64,000 bases of DNA from assembly GCA_902825985.1 (NCBI GenBank), contig CADEDC010000004.1:68686-132685 (forward strand), in the 5' to 3' direction. Shown here one piece after another: positions 1-8,948 of this stretch. Under the pieces are notes generated by a model that saw only the letters and a program-made list of their open reading frames with translations, was not told the DNA's origin and searched no databases. Position 1 is the first letter of the stretch, and every line of letters begins with the position of its first letter. Origin of the DNA: an uncultured Acidobacteriota bacterium. GTDB taxonomy: Bacteria > Acidobacteriota > Vicinamibacteria > Vicinamibacterales > CAVVIG01. A program made the position numbers and the translations under genes.

Positions 1-673
1 CTACCCGTTCGAGCGCCCGCTCGAGATGGGCGAGATACGTCGCGTCGGTGGTCCCGTCCGGCAGGCCGATATCGAGGGAGCCGGGCGGCTTGGCCGACGG
101 GTAGTTCTGCTCCTGATGCAGCGAACAGGTGAACACGCTGGGATCCGAGGCGAAGATGAACGCCGTGCCGTTGCCGTGGTGCACGTCGAGGTCGACGATG
201 GCGACACGGCGCACCGCCTCGCGCTGAATCACCCGCACTGCGACGGCGACATCGTTGAGGGGGCAGAAGCCCTCGCCATGATCGGGGAAGGCATGGTGCA
301 ATCCCCCGCCGATGTGGACGGCGAGACGACCGCTGCCGGTGCCCCCGCCGGCTGCCGGTCCGCAGGCCAGCCGTGCTGCCGTGATGGTGCCACCGGTCAT
401 CAGGCGGAAGGCATCGACCATACCCGGCGAGAACGGAAGCTCGAGTTGGGCCATCTGCTCGGGGCTCATGGTGCCGGTACGTAACCGCTCGAGATATTCG
501 GGCGTATGGACCAGGGCGAGTTCTTCCCAGGTGGCCAGGCGCGGCTCGGTGATGTCACCTGCCGCGACGACTCCGGTGTCCTGCAGCTGTTGCAGGACGA
601 GGCCGTATTTGGTCGTCGGGAAGACGTGCAGTCCGAAATCGACGTAGTAGCGAGGCGAGTAGACGACCTGCAC
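1..673 (-). CDS. Histone deacetylase / AcuC-family deacetylase (3' end off window)
   Basis: The reading frame runs from a GTG at 673 to the left edge with no stop, so the C-terminal part lies outside the window. The N-terminus reads VQVVYSPRYYVDFG. Family hallmarks follow: the His-His motif in HIGGGLHHAFPDHGEGFCPLND (about residues 122-143) and the metal-binding DLDVHHGNGTAF (about 160-171). These fit class I/II-like zinc deacetylases, which in bacteria act on acetylated proteins (AcuC) or acetylpolyamines; the substrate cannot be told from this fragment. No clear Shine-Dalgarno precedes the GTG, so the exact start is uncertain. It lies 60 bp downstream of lon on the same strand and could be co-transcribed with it. 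Confidence 0.85.
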   Translation of the reverse strand, partial: MQVVYSPRYYVDFGLHVFPTTKYGLVLQQLQDTGVVAAGDITEPRLATWEELALVHTPEYLERLRTGTMSPEQMAQLELPFSPGMVDAFRLMTGGTITAARLACGPAAGGGTGSGRLAVHIGGGLHHAFPDHGEGFCPLNDVAVAVRVIQREAVRRVAIVDLDVHHGNGTAFIFASDPSVFTCSLHQEQNYPSAKPPGSLDIGLPDGTTDATYLAHLERALERV

Positions 674-732
674 GAAGGGACACCCGGTGAGGCGGGGGGG
701 ACGGACATCATACATCCGTCCCCCGCCAGGTG

Positions 733-3201
733 TCAGGCCGGTCGCGAGGGGGTGACCGTGCGGCCGCCCGACTTGGGGTCGTCCTTGCGGCGCTTGTTGA
801 CCGGCAAGGTGTCCGACGAGGTCGGCTGCAGGGCGAGCGCGAGCACCTCGTCGATCGACGAGACGAGATGGACGGTCAGGCCGGAGCGCAGTTCCGGCGT
901 CAGGTCTTCGTTGACGTTCTTGGCATTCTGCTTCGGCAGGATCACCTCGTTGATGCCGACACGGCGCGCCGCCAGCACCTTCTCCTTGATACCGCCGACC
1001 GGCAGCACCCGTCCCGACAGGGTGATTTCACCGGTCATGGCGAGGTCGCCCCGCACCGGCCGCCCGGTCAACACCGAGGCCATCGCCGCGGTCATCGTCA
1101 CGCCCGCCGACGGCCCGTCCTTCGGGATGGCACCCGACGGCACGTGGACGTGCATCTCGGCGTTCTTGAAGAAGTCGGGGTCGATGCCGTATTCGCGCGC
1201 ATGGGTCCGCAGCCACGACAGCGCGGCGCGCGCCGACTCCTTCATCACGTCGCCGAGCTGCCCGGTCAGGGTCAGCGATCCGGTCCCGGCCATCCGCGAC
1301 GCTTCGATGAAGAGCACTTCGCCGCCGACCGGCGTCCAGGCGAGCCCGATGGCGACGCCCGGATCCTTGGTGCGCTCTTCCATCTCTTCGTCGAGGAACT
1401 TCGGCGCACCCAGCATCTCGAGGACGACGTCGGGAGTGACGTCGACCGGCGACTCGTCGCCTTCGGCGCGGCGCCGGGCGGCCTTGCGGCAGATGCTGCC
1501 GATCTCCCGCTCGAGGTTTCGCACGCCGGCCTCGCGCGTGTAGCCGCGAATCACCTGCCGCAACGCGTCCGGCGTGAAGCGCAGCAATTCGTCACTCAGG
1601 CCATGGTTCTTCACCTGCTTGCCGACGAGGTGGTCGATCGCGATCTTCAGTTTCTCCACCTCCGTGTAGCCGGCGATCTCGAGCACCTCCATGCGATCGC
1701 GCAGCGGCGGCGGAATCGGATCCAGGACATTGGCGGTCGTGATGAACAGCACTTCCGACAGATCGAACGGCACGTCCAGGTAGTGGTCGCGGAAGGTGCT
1801 GTTCTGTTCCGGATCCAGCACTTCCAGCAGCGCCGACGAGGGGTCGCCGCGGAAGTCGGAGCCGAGCTTGTCGATCTCGTCGAGAATGAACACCGGGTTC
1901 TTCGATTCGGCGCGTCGCAGGCCCTGGATCACCTGCCCCGGCAGGGCGCCGATGTAGGTGCGACGATGGCCGCGGATTTCCGCCTCGTCCCGCATGCCGC
2001 CGAGCGACACCCGCACGAACTTGCGGCCGAGCGATTCGGCAATCGAGCGGGCCAGCGACGTCTTGCCGACGCCGGGCGGTCCGACGAAGCAGAGGATCGG
2101 CCCCTTGACGTCCGGGTTCAGCTTGCGCACGGCCAGGTACTCGAGGATGCGGTCCTTGGCCTTCTCGAGGCCCGAGTGGTCGGCATCGAGTACCTGCTTC
2201 GTATGCGGCAGGTCGATCACCTCGTCGGTGCGCTTGGCCCACGGCAGGGCGATCAGCCAGTCGAGATACGTCCGCGACACCGTGTACTCGGCGGCGGCCG
2301 GCGGCATCTTGGACAGGCGGTCGAGTTCGCGCAGCGCTTCCTTCTTCACCGGTTCAGGCATGCCGGCGGCTTCGAGCTTCTCGGCCAGCTCCTCGATTTC
2401 CTTCGTCTGGTCGTCGCCTTCGCCGAGCTCCTTCTGGATGGCCTTCATCTGCTCGCGAAGGAAGTACTCGCGCTGGTTCTTGCCGACTTCCGACTGCACC
2501 TGCGACTGGATCTTCGACCCGAGCTCGAGCACCTCGAGTTCCTTGATCAGGATGCGGTTCAACTTGTCCATCCGCTCGCGGATGTCGAGCGTTTCGAGCA
2601 CCTCCTGCTTCACCGGCGTCGAGATCGTCGACAGGCTCGACGCGATGAAGTCCGCCAGTCGGCCGGGCTCGGCGATGTTGCCGGCCAGTGTCTGGAGATC
2701 GTCCGACAGGAGGGGCGACAGCGACACGACCTGCTGGAAGTTCGTCCGGATGTTGCGCGCCAGGGCGTCGATCTCCAGGCGATCGGCCTCGAAGGTGTCC
2801 TCGGACGCCGAGTCGACGCGCGCCCGCAGGTACGGCTGCGTGGCGACGACCTCCTGCATCTGGACGCGGGCCAGCCCCTGGACGATGAGACGCAGACTGC
2901 CGTCCGGCAGCTTGAACATCTTGTGGATGTGCGTGGCCGTGCCGACGGGATACAGGTCGGCCTGCAGCGGCTCTTCGACCGCGGCGTCACGCTGGGTGAA
3001 CACCGCGATCAGCTTGCCGTTGCCGATCGCGTCGTCAATGAGGCGCACGGAGCTTTCGCGCGCCACGGCGAGCGGCATGAATGAATTGGGAAACAGCACC
3101 GTATCGCGGAGCGGCAGGATCGGCAGCTCCGACGGGATCGGCGGGGTCCGTTCGCCGGTCGAGATATCCTCGGACTTGAGGTCCTCGAACTGATCGCTCA
3201 T
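733..3201 (-). CDS. lon: ATP-dependent endopeptidase La (Lon)
   Basis: Cytosolic AAA+ serine protease of 822 residues, full length for LonA. Domains in order: N-terminal substrate-binding LON domain (from about residue 24, [13 protein letters not shown]), AAA+ module with Walker [10 protein letters not shown] near residue 374 and Walker B VFILDEID near 442, then the protease domain with the catalytic Ser in [10 protein letters not shown] near 697 and the catalytic Lys in [10 protein letters not shown] near 739. The start MSDQFEDL at 3201 is preceded by GAGAGG at good spacing; the frame is open to 3300 but that extension looks unlike Lon. A basic C-terminal tail (NKRRKDDPK) is an addition. Lon degrades misfolded and regulatory proteins. 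The next gene upstream is the DksA-like regulator. Confidence 0.97.
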   Translation of the reverse strand: MSDQFEDLKSEDISTGERTPPIPSELPILPLRDTVLFPNSFMPLAVARESSVRLIDDAIGNGKLIAVFTQRDAAVEEPLQADLYPVGTATHIHKMFKLPDGSLRLIVQGLARVQMQEVVATQPYLRARVDSASEDTFEADRLEIDALARNIRTNFQQVVSLSPLLSDDLQTLAGNIAEPGRLADFIASSLSTISTPVKQEVLETLDIRERMDKLNRILIKELEVLELGSKIQSQVQSEVGKNQREYFLREQMKAIQKELGEGDDQTKEIEELAEKLEAAGMPEPVKKEALRELDRLSKMPPAAAEYTVSRTYLDWLIALPWAKRTDEVIDLPHTKQVLDADHSGLEKAKDRILEYLAVRKLNPDVKGPILCFVGPPGVGKTSLARSIAESLGRKFVRVSLGGMRDEAEIRGHRRTYIGALPGQVIQGLRRAESKNPVFILDEIDKLGSDFRGDPSSALLEVLDPEQNSTFRDHYLDVPFDLSEVLFITTANVLDPIPPPLRDRMEVLEIAGYTEVEKLKIAIDHLVGKQVKNHGLSDELLRFTPDALRQVIRGYTREAGVRNLEREIGSICRKAARRRAEGDESPVDVTPDVVLEMLGAPKFLDEEMEERTKDPGVAIGLAWTPVGGEVLFIEASRMAGTGSLTLTGQLGDVMKESARAALSWLRTHAREYGIDPDFFKNAEMHVHVPSGAIPKDGPSAGVTMTAAMASVLTGRPVRGDLAMTGEITLSGRVLPVGGIKEKVLAARRVGINEVILPKQNAKNVNEDLTPELRSGLTVHLVSSIDEVLALALQPTSSDTLPVNKRRKDDPKSGGRTVTPSRPA

Positions 3202-3327
3202 AGCGACCTCTCTCGGAAAAGCTTCGGCACGCGTGCCGTAAGCAGGTCGTGCGTTGTGACGAGGGGACTCGTGCGCCGGTGGGGAGAGGGGCTCCGCCAC
3301 CGGCGGAGCCCAGAGGGAACGCCGGTC

Positions 3328-3771
3328 TTACATGTCGAGGAACAGGGAAGCGGAACCGCGACGGGCGGCCTGACGCTCCCGCTGCTCGGCGATTTCGCGC
3401 GCCTCTTCACAGTCCTTGCAGCGGACCGCGAACGGCAGCGCCCGCAGCCGCTTCTCGGCAATCTCCTCGCCACACTCGAAGCAGTTGCCGTAGTCACCCT
3501 GCTCGAGGCGGGCGAGTGCGTCCGTGACCTTGTTCAGGGTCTCGGACTTCATCTGGATGAGGGCGAACTCGAGTTCGTCCTGGATGTCGGCTTCGGAGCT
3601 TTCGACCGCGTCGAACACTTCGCTCTGCTTCCCACCCCAGGTGCCCTCGGCACGCACGTCGCGCATCTTGCCCTGGACGGCAGCCTGCAGTTCGCGGCGG
3701 CGCTCGTCGAGCATCTTCTTGAGTTCGGTGTATCGGGAACGTGTTCCCTGCTTGCTATCAACAGCCGCCAT
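3328..3771 (-). CDS. DksA/TraR-type zinc-finger protein
   Basis: A 147-residue protein with a long helical N-terminal half (coiled-coil-like, rich in Glu/Arg) and a C-terminal zinc finger CFECGEEI...VRCKDC, the layout of DksA/TraR C4-type proteins that enter the RNA polymerase secondary channel and modulate ppGpp-sensitive promoters. Residues such as DALARLEQGDYG match the family's conserved helix before the finger. A Shine-Dalgarno GGAAGGAG lies just before the ATG at 3771. A bifunctional Rel lies about 3.6 kb away, so both arms of a stringent response are nearby. Whether it is a true DksA functional homologue or a TraR/YbiI-like relative cannot be decided from sequence alone. It is 126 bp upstream of lon, same strand. 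Confidence 0.88.
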   Translation of the reverse strand: MAAVDSKQGTRSRYTELKKMLDERRRELQAAVQGKMRDVRAEGTWGGKQSEVFDAVESSEADIQDELEFALIQMKSETLNKVTDALARLEQGDYGNCFECGEEIAEKRLRALPFAVRCKDCEEAREIAEQRERQAARRGSASLFLDM

Positions 3772-4504
3772 GAGGCCGCTCCTTCCTAAAGCCCGTGTGG
3801 GCCGGTATGAAAAGTGTCGAACGCTTATGCAAATGAATTGCCAATACTATTCAGAACCGGTCCAATCCGCAAGTGCCTTTTATATCGGCGGCCGGCCACA
3901 CAGGCTACAGGGGGCCGACGCAAGAAAATCAACCGGCCCTCACCCGCCATCCGATTCCGAATCTCGACCGCAACCGTCTGTATGAAAGCGACTTATGACA
4001 GTGACTCAGTTTCGACCGGGCGACTGGCCTGCCGTCTCATCGCTCCATTAGACGACCGGCCATCGGAAACGGTTCTGGGCCGACTGGTCGACCGACTGTC
4101 CGCATTCGGAGACGCCATCGTCCTGACACCCGCCGGTGAAGCGTCCACATTTGTCGGTTCCGTCCCGCTGGTCCGCCATTCGTGTCCCGCACCGCCCGGC
4201 CTCCTCCGCCACGCCCGTCCCTGACACGACTCCATTGATGCGAGCTTCGGCAAAGGGTGACGCCGGCGGGCCAGACGTTTCGCTTCCGGGCCGGCGCGTC
4301 ACGGATGTCACTCCAGCTGACGCAGCCACACTGGACGGAGCCACACTGTTGGATGCGGGCCGGCCCTGGAAAGTCACCAGCGAAAAAGGATGAGGTGGGC
4401 CCGGACCGGACGAAGTTGTCGACGCGAGCCTGTTCGTCACACGGAAATGTCCGCTGGCGCCGGCAGCCCAGGGCGCCGCGCCGCGATCGACCCCGCGTCC
4501 GTCC
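3772..4504. other. Long intergenic region between dksA-like gene and rpmB
   Basis: With the rpmB promoter and leader this makes 858 bp between divergent genes. I find no convincing protein frame: several short open frames exist on both strands, but they lack Shine-Dalgarno sites and recognisable protein sequence. No tRNA fold or terminator with a T-run was seen. The 100 bp next to the dksA-like gene are AT-richer than the rest and probably hold its promoter (a possible TTGCGG, 17 bp, TAGTAT pair on the minus strand); this is weak. Confidence 0.5.
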
Positions 4505-4533
4505 TTGCCCGGCACGAACGCGGTGACTATACT
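4505..4533 (+). promoter_or_regulatory. Predicted sigma-70-type promoter of rpmB
   Basis: A -35 box TTGCCC (4505-4510) and -10 box TATACT (4528-4533) are separated by exactly 17 bp. The expected start near 4540 would leave a leader of about 90 nt before the rpmB ATG. Box match and spacing are seen directly; activity is inferred. Confidence 0.65.
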
Positions 4534-4629
4534 TGGGGTTTGCCTGCGGACGTCTCCGTCCTGGCGGACCCAGGAGCGGACCCGCAAGATCGCAAGCGCG
4601 GACCCAGAGAAGAGCGAGCAACGGATATC

Positions 4630-4821
4630 ATGGCCAAGCAGTGTGAAATTTGCGGTAAAACCCCGGTCGTCGGACGGCAGGTCAGTCACGCGCACAACGT
4701 CAGCGCCCGCCGGTTCGAGCCGAACCTGCAGACCGTCCGCGCGTCGGTCAACGGTGGCACGAAGCGCCTGCGCGTCTGCACGCGCTGCCTGCGCTCCGGC
4801 AAGGTCGTCAAGGCCGCCTGA
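4630..4821 (+). CDS. rpmB: 50S ribosomal protein L28
   Basis: A 63-residue basic protein beginning MAKQCEICGKTPVVGRQVSHAHN, the characteristic L28 start. It carries two Cys pairs, CEICG and CTRCLRSGKV, making this the zinc-ribbon (C+) type of L28. It is part of the large ribosomal subunit. The ATG at 4630 is the only sensible start. A 17-bp-spaced promoter lies about 100 bp upstream. It is not in a ribosomal protein operon here; ridA follows 11 bp later and is probably co-transcribed. Confidence 0.97.
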   Translation: MAKQCEICGKTPVVGRQVSHAHNVSARRFEPNLQTVRASVNGGTKRLRVCTRCLRSGKVVKAA

Positions 4822-4832
4822 GTGACACGCCC

Positions 4833-5213
4833 GTGAAGCAGGCTATCGAGGTCGCCGGCGCCCCGAAGGCGATCGGCCCCTATTCGCCGGCGGTGCGTGC
4901 GGGGCAGTGGCTGTTTCTCTCGGGGCAGGTGCCGTTCGATCCAGCCACCGGACAGCTGGTCGACGGCGACATCGCGGCCCAGACGCGGCGCGTGCTCCAG
5001 AACATCGGCACGCTGCTCGCGGCCGCCGGCCTGTCGCACGACGCGGTGGTGCGTACGACGGTGTTTCTCGCCGACATGGGCGACTTCGCGGCGATGAACG
5101 CCGCCTACGCCGAGTTCTTCACGGAGCCGTATCCGGCGCGTTCGACGGTTCAGGCGGCCCGCCTGCCCCGCGATGCCCGCGTCGAGATCGACGTCATCGC
5201 CACGTTCGACTAG
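4833..5213 (+). CDS. ridA: RidA family reactive intermediate/imine deaminase
   Basis: A 126-residue single-domain RidA (YjgF/YER057c/UK114) protein starting with GTG at 4833. It shows the family signatures AIGPYSPAV near the N-terminus, SGQVPFDP, and the C-terminal ARSTVQAARLPRDARVEIDVIA with the conserved Arg and Glu that bind enamine/imine substrates. RidA hydrolyses reactive 2-aminoacrylate-type intermediates released by PLP enzymes. It starts 11 bp after rpmB with no obvious Shine-Dalgarno, suggesting translational coupling. It converges with rel, whose stop lies 21 bp further on. A very different, exported three-domain RidA protein is encoded at 41170-42363. Confidence 0.95.
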   Translation: MKQAIEVAGAPKAIGPYSPAVRAGQWLFLSGQVPFDPATGQLVDGDIAAQTRRVLQNIGTLLAAAGLSHDAVVRTTVFLADMGDFAAMNAAYAEFFTEPYPARSTVQAARLPRDARVEIDVIATFD

Positions 5214-5234
5214 CGACGGCCCGGGCGTCGCCCC

Positions 5235-7394
5235 TCAGCGACCGATCCGTTCCACATCGAGAACGCCGTCGACGCCGCGCAGCGAGGTAATCACCTTGTC
5301 CAGGTGTTTCAGATCGCTGATCTCCACCGTCACGTCGATGCGCGCCCGCCGATCGTCGTCGGTGTGCGCCTCCATGTTCTTGATGTTCGTGTTGATGTCG
5401 GCGATGCGGGCGCTCACCGCCGCCAGCAGCCCCTTCCGGTCCTCGACCTCCATCGTCAGCTTGACGGTGTAGCTTGCCGCCGCGGCGTCGCCCTTGTCCC
5501 ACTCGACGTCGATCCGCCGCTCGGAATCGTAGAGCAGGTTGATGACGTTTGGACAGGTCGACGAGTGGACCGACACGCCCTTGCCGCGTGTGATGTAGCC
5601 GACGATCTTCTCGCCCCGAATCGGATTGCAGCAGCGTGCCCGGAACACCAGCACGTCGTCCGATCCGCGCACCTTGATCTGATCCTCGCCGGCGGCCGCA
5701 CGCCGCTGCCCGGGCGCCGGCACCGGCGTCTCGCCCGGCTTGTCGGCCAGGCGATCGGCGGGGACGATCTTCGCCATCACCTGCTTGACCGAGACCATGC
5801 CGTAGCCGAGCAGCGCGTAGAGGTCGTCGGGCCGGGCAGCGCTCTGATCGGCGAGCGCTTTGGCGAACAGCTCGCCGTCCTGCACCTGTTTCAGGCTCAG
5901 GTCGAGGCGGCGCAGCTCCTTCTCCAGCACCTTGCGACCGAGGTCGATGGCGCGAACCCGCTCCTCGAGCCGGATGATGTGCTTGATCTTGTAGCGCGCG
6001 TGCGACGTGGCGACATAGTTCAGCCAGTCGCGACTCGGCTTGTGGCCGGCGGCCGTGACGATCTCGACGATGTCGCCGTTCTTCAGGCGGGCGCGCAGCG
6101 GCACCATCTTGCCGTTCACCCGGGCGCCGACGCATTGATGCCCGATGTCGGTGTGAATCGCGTACGCGAAATCGATCGGCGTCGCCCCGCGCGGAAACAC
6201 CCGCACCTCCCCTTTCGGGGTGAAGGTGTAGACCTCCTCGGGATACAGTTCGACTTTCAGGTGCTGGATGAACTCGCGCGGGTCGCGGACGTCCTGCTGG
6301 TACTCGAGCAACTGCCGCAACCACTGGAAGTTGCGATCCTCCTTGTGATCGCCGACCCGCCCTTCCTTGTACTTCCAGTGCGCCGCGATCCCCTCCTCGG
6401 CCATCCGGTGCATCTCCATCGTGCGGATCTGCACCTCGAACGGCGTGCCGTTCTCGCCGATCACGGAGGTGTGCAGCGACTGGTAGCCGTTCGGCCGCGG
6501 CATCGCGATGAAATCCTTGATGCGCCCGGGGACGGGCGACCAGGTCTGATGGATGATGCCGAGTGCCGCGTAACAGTCCTTCACGCTGTGGGTGATGATG
6601 CGGAGCGCGATGAAGTCGTAGACCTGATTCAGGTCGATTCGCTGCCGCCTGAGCTTCTGGTGGATGCTCCAGAGCCGTTTGATGCGGCCGTCGACCTCGA
6701 TGAAGGGGATCGAGGCCTCCCGGAGCTTCGTTTCGATCGTGCCGGTGAGCCGGCCGATCAGCCCCTCGGCCACGCGCCGCTTGGCATCGACCTTGATCCG
6801 CAGCGACTCGTAGGCCTGCGGCTCGAGGTAGCGGAAGGACAGCTCTTCCAGCTCGTTCTTCACCTTGCTCATGCCGAGCCGGTTGGCAATCGGGGCGTAG
6901 ATGTCGAGCGTCTCCTGGGCGATCGGAATCCGCTTCTCTTCCGGCAGGTGGCTCAGCGTCCGCATATTGTGCAGGCGGTCGGCGAGCTTGACCAGGATGA
7001 CCCGGATGTCATCCACCATGGCGAGAAGCATCTTCCGGAAGTTCTCGGCCTGCCGCTCCTCGCTCGACGAGAAGCGGATGGCGCCAATCTTGGTGACCCC
7101 CTCGACGACATGGGCGACTTCCGGACCGAACAGCTCCCGGATGCGCTCGATGGTGGTCAGCGTGTCTTCGACCACGTCGTGGAGCAGGCCGGCGGCAATC
7201 GCCACCGCGTCCAGCTTCATGTCGGCGAGAAAGTCAGCAACTGCAAGCGGGTGAATGAGATACGGCTCGCCTGAGTGCCGGACCTGGCCGCGATGCTCGA
7301 AGGCGGAGAAGACGTACGCCCGCCTGAGCAGTTCGACGTCGGCGTCAGGACTGTAGGCGCGGACTTTTTCGAGCAGGTCTTCGAAGCGAATCAT
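5235..7394 (-). CDS. Bifunctional (p)ppGpp synthetase/hydrolase (RelA/SpoT family)
   Basis: A 719-residue long RSH enzyme. The N-terminal hydrolase domain keeps the metal-binding HD...ED signature, LLHDVVEDT at residues 70-78, so ppGpp hydrolysis should be active (RelA-type synthetases have lost it). The synthetase domain follows with IKDFIAMPRPNGYQSLHTS and EVQIRTMEMHRMAEEGIAAHW (about 290-345). A TGS domain (about 385-445, TPKGEVRVFPRGATPIDFAY) and a C-terminal ACT domain (last about 80 residues) complete the usual layout. It makes and breaks the alarmone in the cytosol. Only one RSH gene is seen in the window, consistent with a single bifunctional Rel. Confidence 0.97.
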   Translation of the reverse strand: MIRFEDLLEKVRAYSPDADVELLRRAYVFSAFEHRGQVRHSGEPYLIHPLAVADFLADMKLDAVAIAAGLLHDVVEDTLTTIERIRELFGPEVAHVVEGVTKIGAIRFSSSEERQAENFRKMLLAMVDDIRVILVKLADRLHNMRTLSHLPEEKRIPIAQETLDIYAPIANRLGMSKVKNELEELSFRYLEPQAYESLRIKVDAKRRVAEGLIGRLTGTIETKLREASIPFIEVDGRIKRLWSIHQKLRRQRIDLNQVYDFIALRIITHSVKDCYAALGIIHQTWSPVPGRIKDFIAMPRPNGYQSLHTSVIGENGTPFEVQIRTMEMHRMAEEGIAAHWKYKEGRVGDHKEDRNFQWLRQLLEYQQDVRDPREFIQHLKVELYPEEVYTFTPKGEVRVFPRGATPIDFAYAIHTDIGHQCVGARVNGKMVPLRARLKNGDIVEIVTAAGHKPSRDWLNYVATSHARYKIKHIIRLEERVRAIDLGRKVLEKELRRLDLSLKQVQDGELFAKALADQSAARPDDLYALLGYGMVSVKQVMAKIVPADRLADKPGETPVPAPGQRRAAAGEDQIKVRGSDDVLVFRARCCNPIRGEKIVGYITRGKGVSVHSSTCPNVINLLYDSERRIDVEWDKGDAAAASYTVKLTMEVEDRKGLLAAVSARIADINTNIKNMEAHTDDDRRARIDVTVEISDLKHLDKVITSLRGVDGVLDVERIGR

Positions 7395-7613
7395 GGAAAT
7401 CGGTGTCTAATCTCCTAACTAGCCGGGTTCTCCGTGATCATACGGGACAGGTCCACCGTTCCAACCAATGCGGTCGGCTCAGTCCCAGAAAAACCCAAAC
7501 TCGAGTGGCTGGCCCGACCGGTGGGGGGCTCGAGGGCGACCCAGGACCGACGGAGAGACCAGCAGACGGCGACAACCTTGGCGTATTGTTACGGGGTCGG
7601 GAAAGAACCCGCC
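7395..7613. other. Intergenic region upstream of rel and the TPR lipoprotein gene
   Basis: Together with the promoter and leader that follow, this makes 337 bp between divergent genes. No protein frame, tRNA or clear terminator was recognised. The minus-strand half next to rel contains an AGGAG 18 nt before the ATG, too far to be a standard ribosome site. The right half contains the promoter described separately. Confidence 0.5.
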
Positions 7614-7643
7614 TTGACGTACGTTTTTTCGCTTCACTATACT
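7614..7643 (+). promoter_or_regulatory. Predicted promoter of the TPR lipoprotein gene
   Basis: A -35 box TTGACG (7614-7619) and -10 box TATACT (7638-7643) with an 18-bp spacer containing an AT-rich T-run. Expected transcription start is near 7650, leaving about 80 nt to the preferred ATG at 7732. Confidence 0.7.
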
Positions 7644-7731
7644 GACCCGGTTTTGGCCGCGGCAGTTCCGCCCGCCTAGCAGGGGAATCGGACGAAGGCT
7701 TATGAGTAATTACGGCTATAAAGGGGGCTCG

Positions 7732-8685
7732 ATGCGTGCTCTGTCAGGTGCGCTGGCGGTTGCGGTGCTGGCACTGTCGACGGCTGGATGTGCTCAGCTT
7801 GCGCAGTTGCAGGCGATGAAGGCGTTCAAGGCGGCGAACGCGGCTTATCAGCAGCAGGATTACAAGCAGGCTGCGACGCTGTACGAGGAGGCTCTCGAGG
7901 CCAACCCGAGTCTTGCCCAGGCGTATTTCTTCCTGGGCAACAGCTACGACAACCAGTTCAGGCCAAGTCGCAAGGGCGAACCCGAGAACGACGCGCTGCT
8001 GACCAAGGCTGTCGAGTACTACCAGAAGGCCGCTGACGCCCTGGGTCAGTCGGCGGTGCCGGAAGAAAAGAAGATCGGCAAGCTCGCCCTCGAGTACCTC
8101 GTGGCCGCCTACGGCGTGGACAAGTTGAACGACCCGGCGATGGCCGAACCGGTCGTTCAGAAGATGATCCAGCTCGAACCGGGCGAACCGTCGAACTACT
8201 TCGCGCTCGCCAAGATTTACGAGGACGCCGGCGTGTACGACGAGGCCGAGCGGATGCTCGTCGCGGCACGCGACGCCCGCCCCAACGTTCCGGACGTCTA
8301 CATGCAGCTGGCTGGCTTCTACAACCGTCAGGCGGACTTCGACAAGACCATCGACGCGCTCACCCAGCGCACGAAGGTCGAACCGAACAACCCGGAGGCG
8401 TTCTTCACCATCTCCACCTACTACTGGGACAATGCCCAGCGCAACGCGCTGCTGAGCGACGAGGACAAGCGCGTCCAGGTGGAGAAGGGGCTCGAGGCCG
8501 CCAACAAGGCCATCGAGATCAAGAGCGACTACATGGAGGCGCTGGTCTACAAAGGGCTGCTGCTCCGCGTCCAGGCGCTGCTCGAGAAGGACCGGAGCAA
8601 GATCGACGCCCTCATCAAGGAAGCCAATGCGCTCCGCGATCAGGCCGAGGAGATCAAGAAGAAGCGGCAGGGCGGCGGCGCCTAA
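7732..8685 (+). CDS. TPR-repeat lipoprotein
   Basis: Counting from the ATG at 7732 the protein has 317 residues and starts with a textbook lipoprotein signal: MRALSG, a hydrophobic stretch, and the lipobox LSTAGC with the acylated Cys at position 20. An upstream in-frame ATG at 7702 would add 10 residues; the 7732 start has a G-rich ribosome site and a better signal peptide. The mature part consists of helical TPR-like repeats (for example AYQQQDYKQAATLYEEALEANPSLAQAYFFLG near 40-70 and FYNRQADFDKTIDALTQR). Likely a periplasmic or outer-membrane-anchored scaffold; partners are unknown. Its promoter and a strong terminator make it a single-gene unit. Confidence 0.85.
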   Translation: MRALSGALAVAVLALSTAGCAQLAQLQAMKAFKAANAAYQQQDYKQAATLYEEALEANPSLAQAYFFLGNSYDNQFRPSRKGEPENDALLTKAVEYYQKAADALGQSAVPEEKKIGKLALEYLVAAYGVDKLNDPAMAEPVVQKMIQLEPGEPSNYFALAKIYEDAGVYDEAERMLVAARDARPNVPDVYMQLAGFYNRQADFDKTIDALTQRTKVEPNNPEAFFTISTYYWDNAQRNALLSDEDKRVQVEKGLEAANKAIEIKSDYMEALVYKGLLLRVQALLEKDRSKIDALIKEANALRDQAEEIKKKRQGGGA

Positions 8686-8746
8686 GCGCAGCCCAGCCTG
8701 GGCCGTCCGATGTCGGCCGTTCGCGACCACTCCGGCCGTTTGGATC

Positions 8747-8785
8747 AAGGGCCGCCAGAGTCATCTGGCGGCCCTTTTGTTTTTG
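8747..8785 (+). terminator. Intrinsic terminator after TPR lipoprotein gene
   Basis: A perfect 11-bp GC-rich stem (8749-8759 with 8764-8774), 4-nt loop, extended by A-T pairs and followed by TTTTGTTTTT. Classical Rho-independent terminator on the plus strand. Confidence 0.93.
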
Positions 8786-8948
8786 CCATCGCTGTTACAT
8801 GAGCTTGTTAGAATAAGTCCATCTTCCACACTCACAGCTGCAGGACGCTGCGCGGGCTCGGTCGTCGCCTGGCCGGCGGCGAACCGCCCGGCGTCCGGAG
8901 AACGGGCGTTCTACGAGACGTCGACATCGGCCAACGCGGGAGTCACCA

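Noticed and set aside
730-3084. A 784-codon plus-strand frame over lon
   Set aside because: Antisense to a complete, motif-perfect lon gene; translated sequence shows no family signature.
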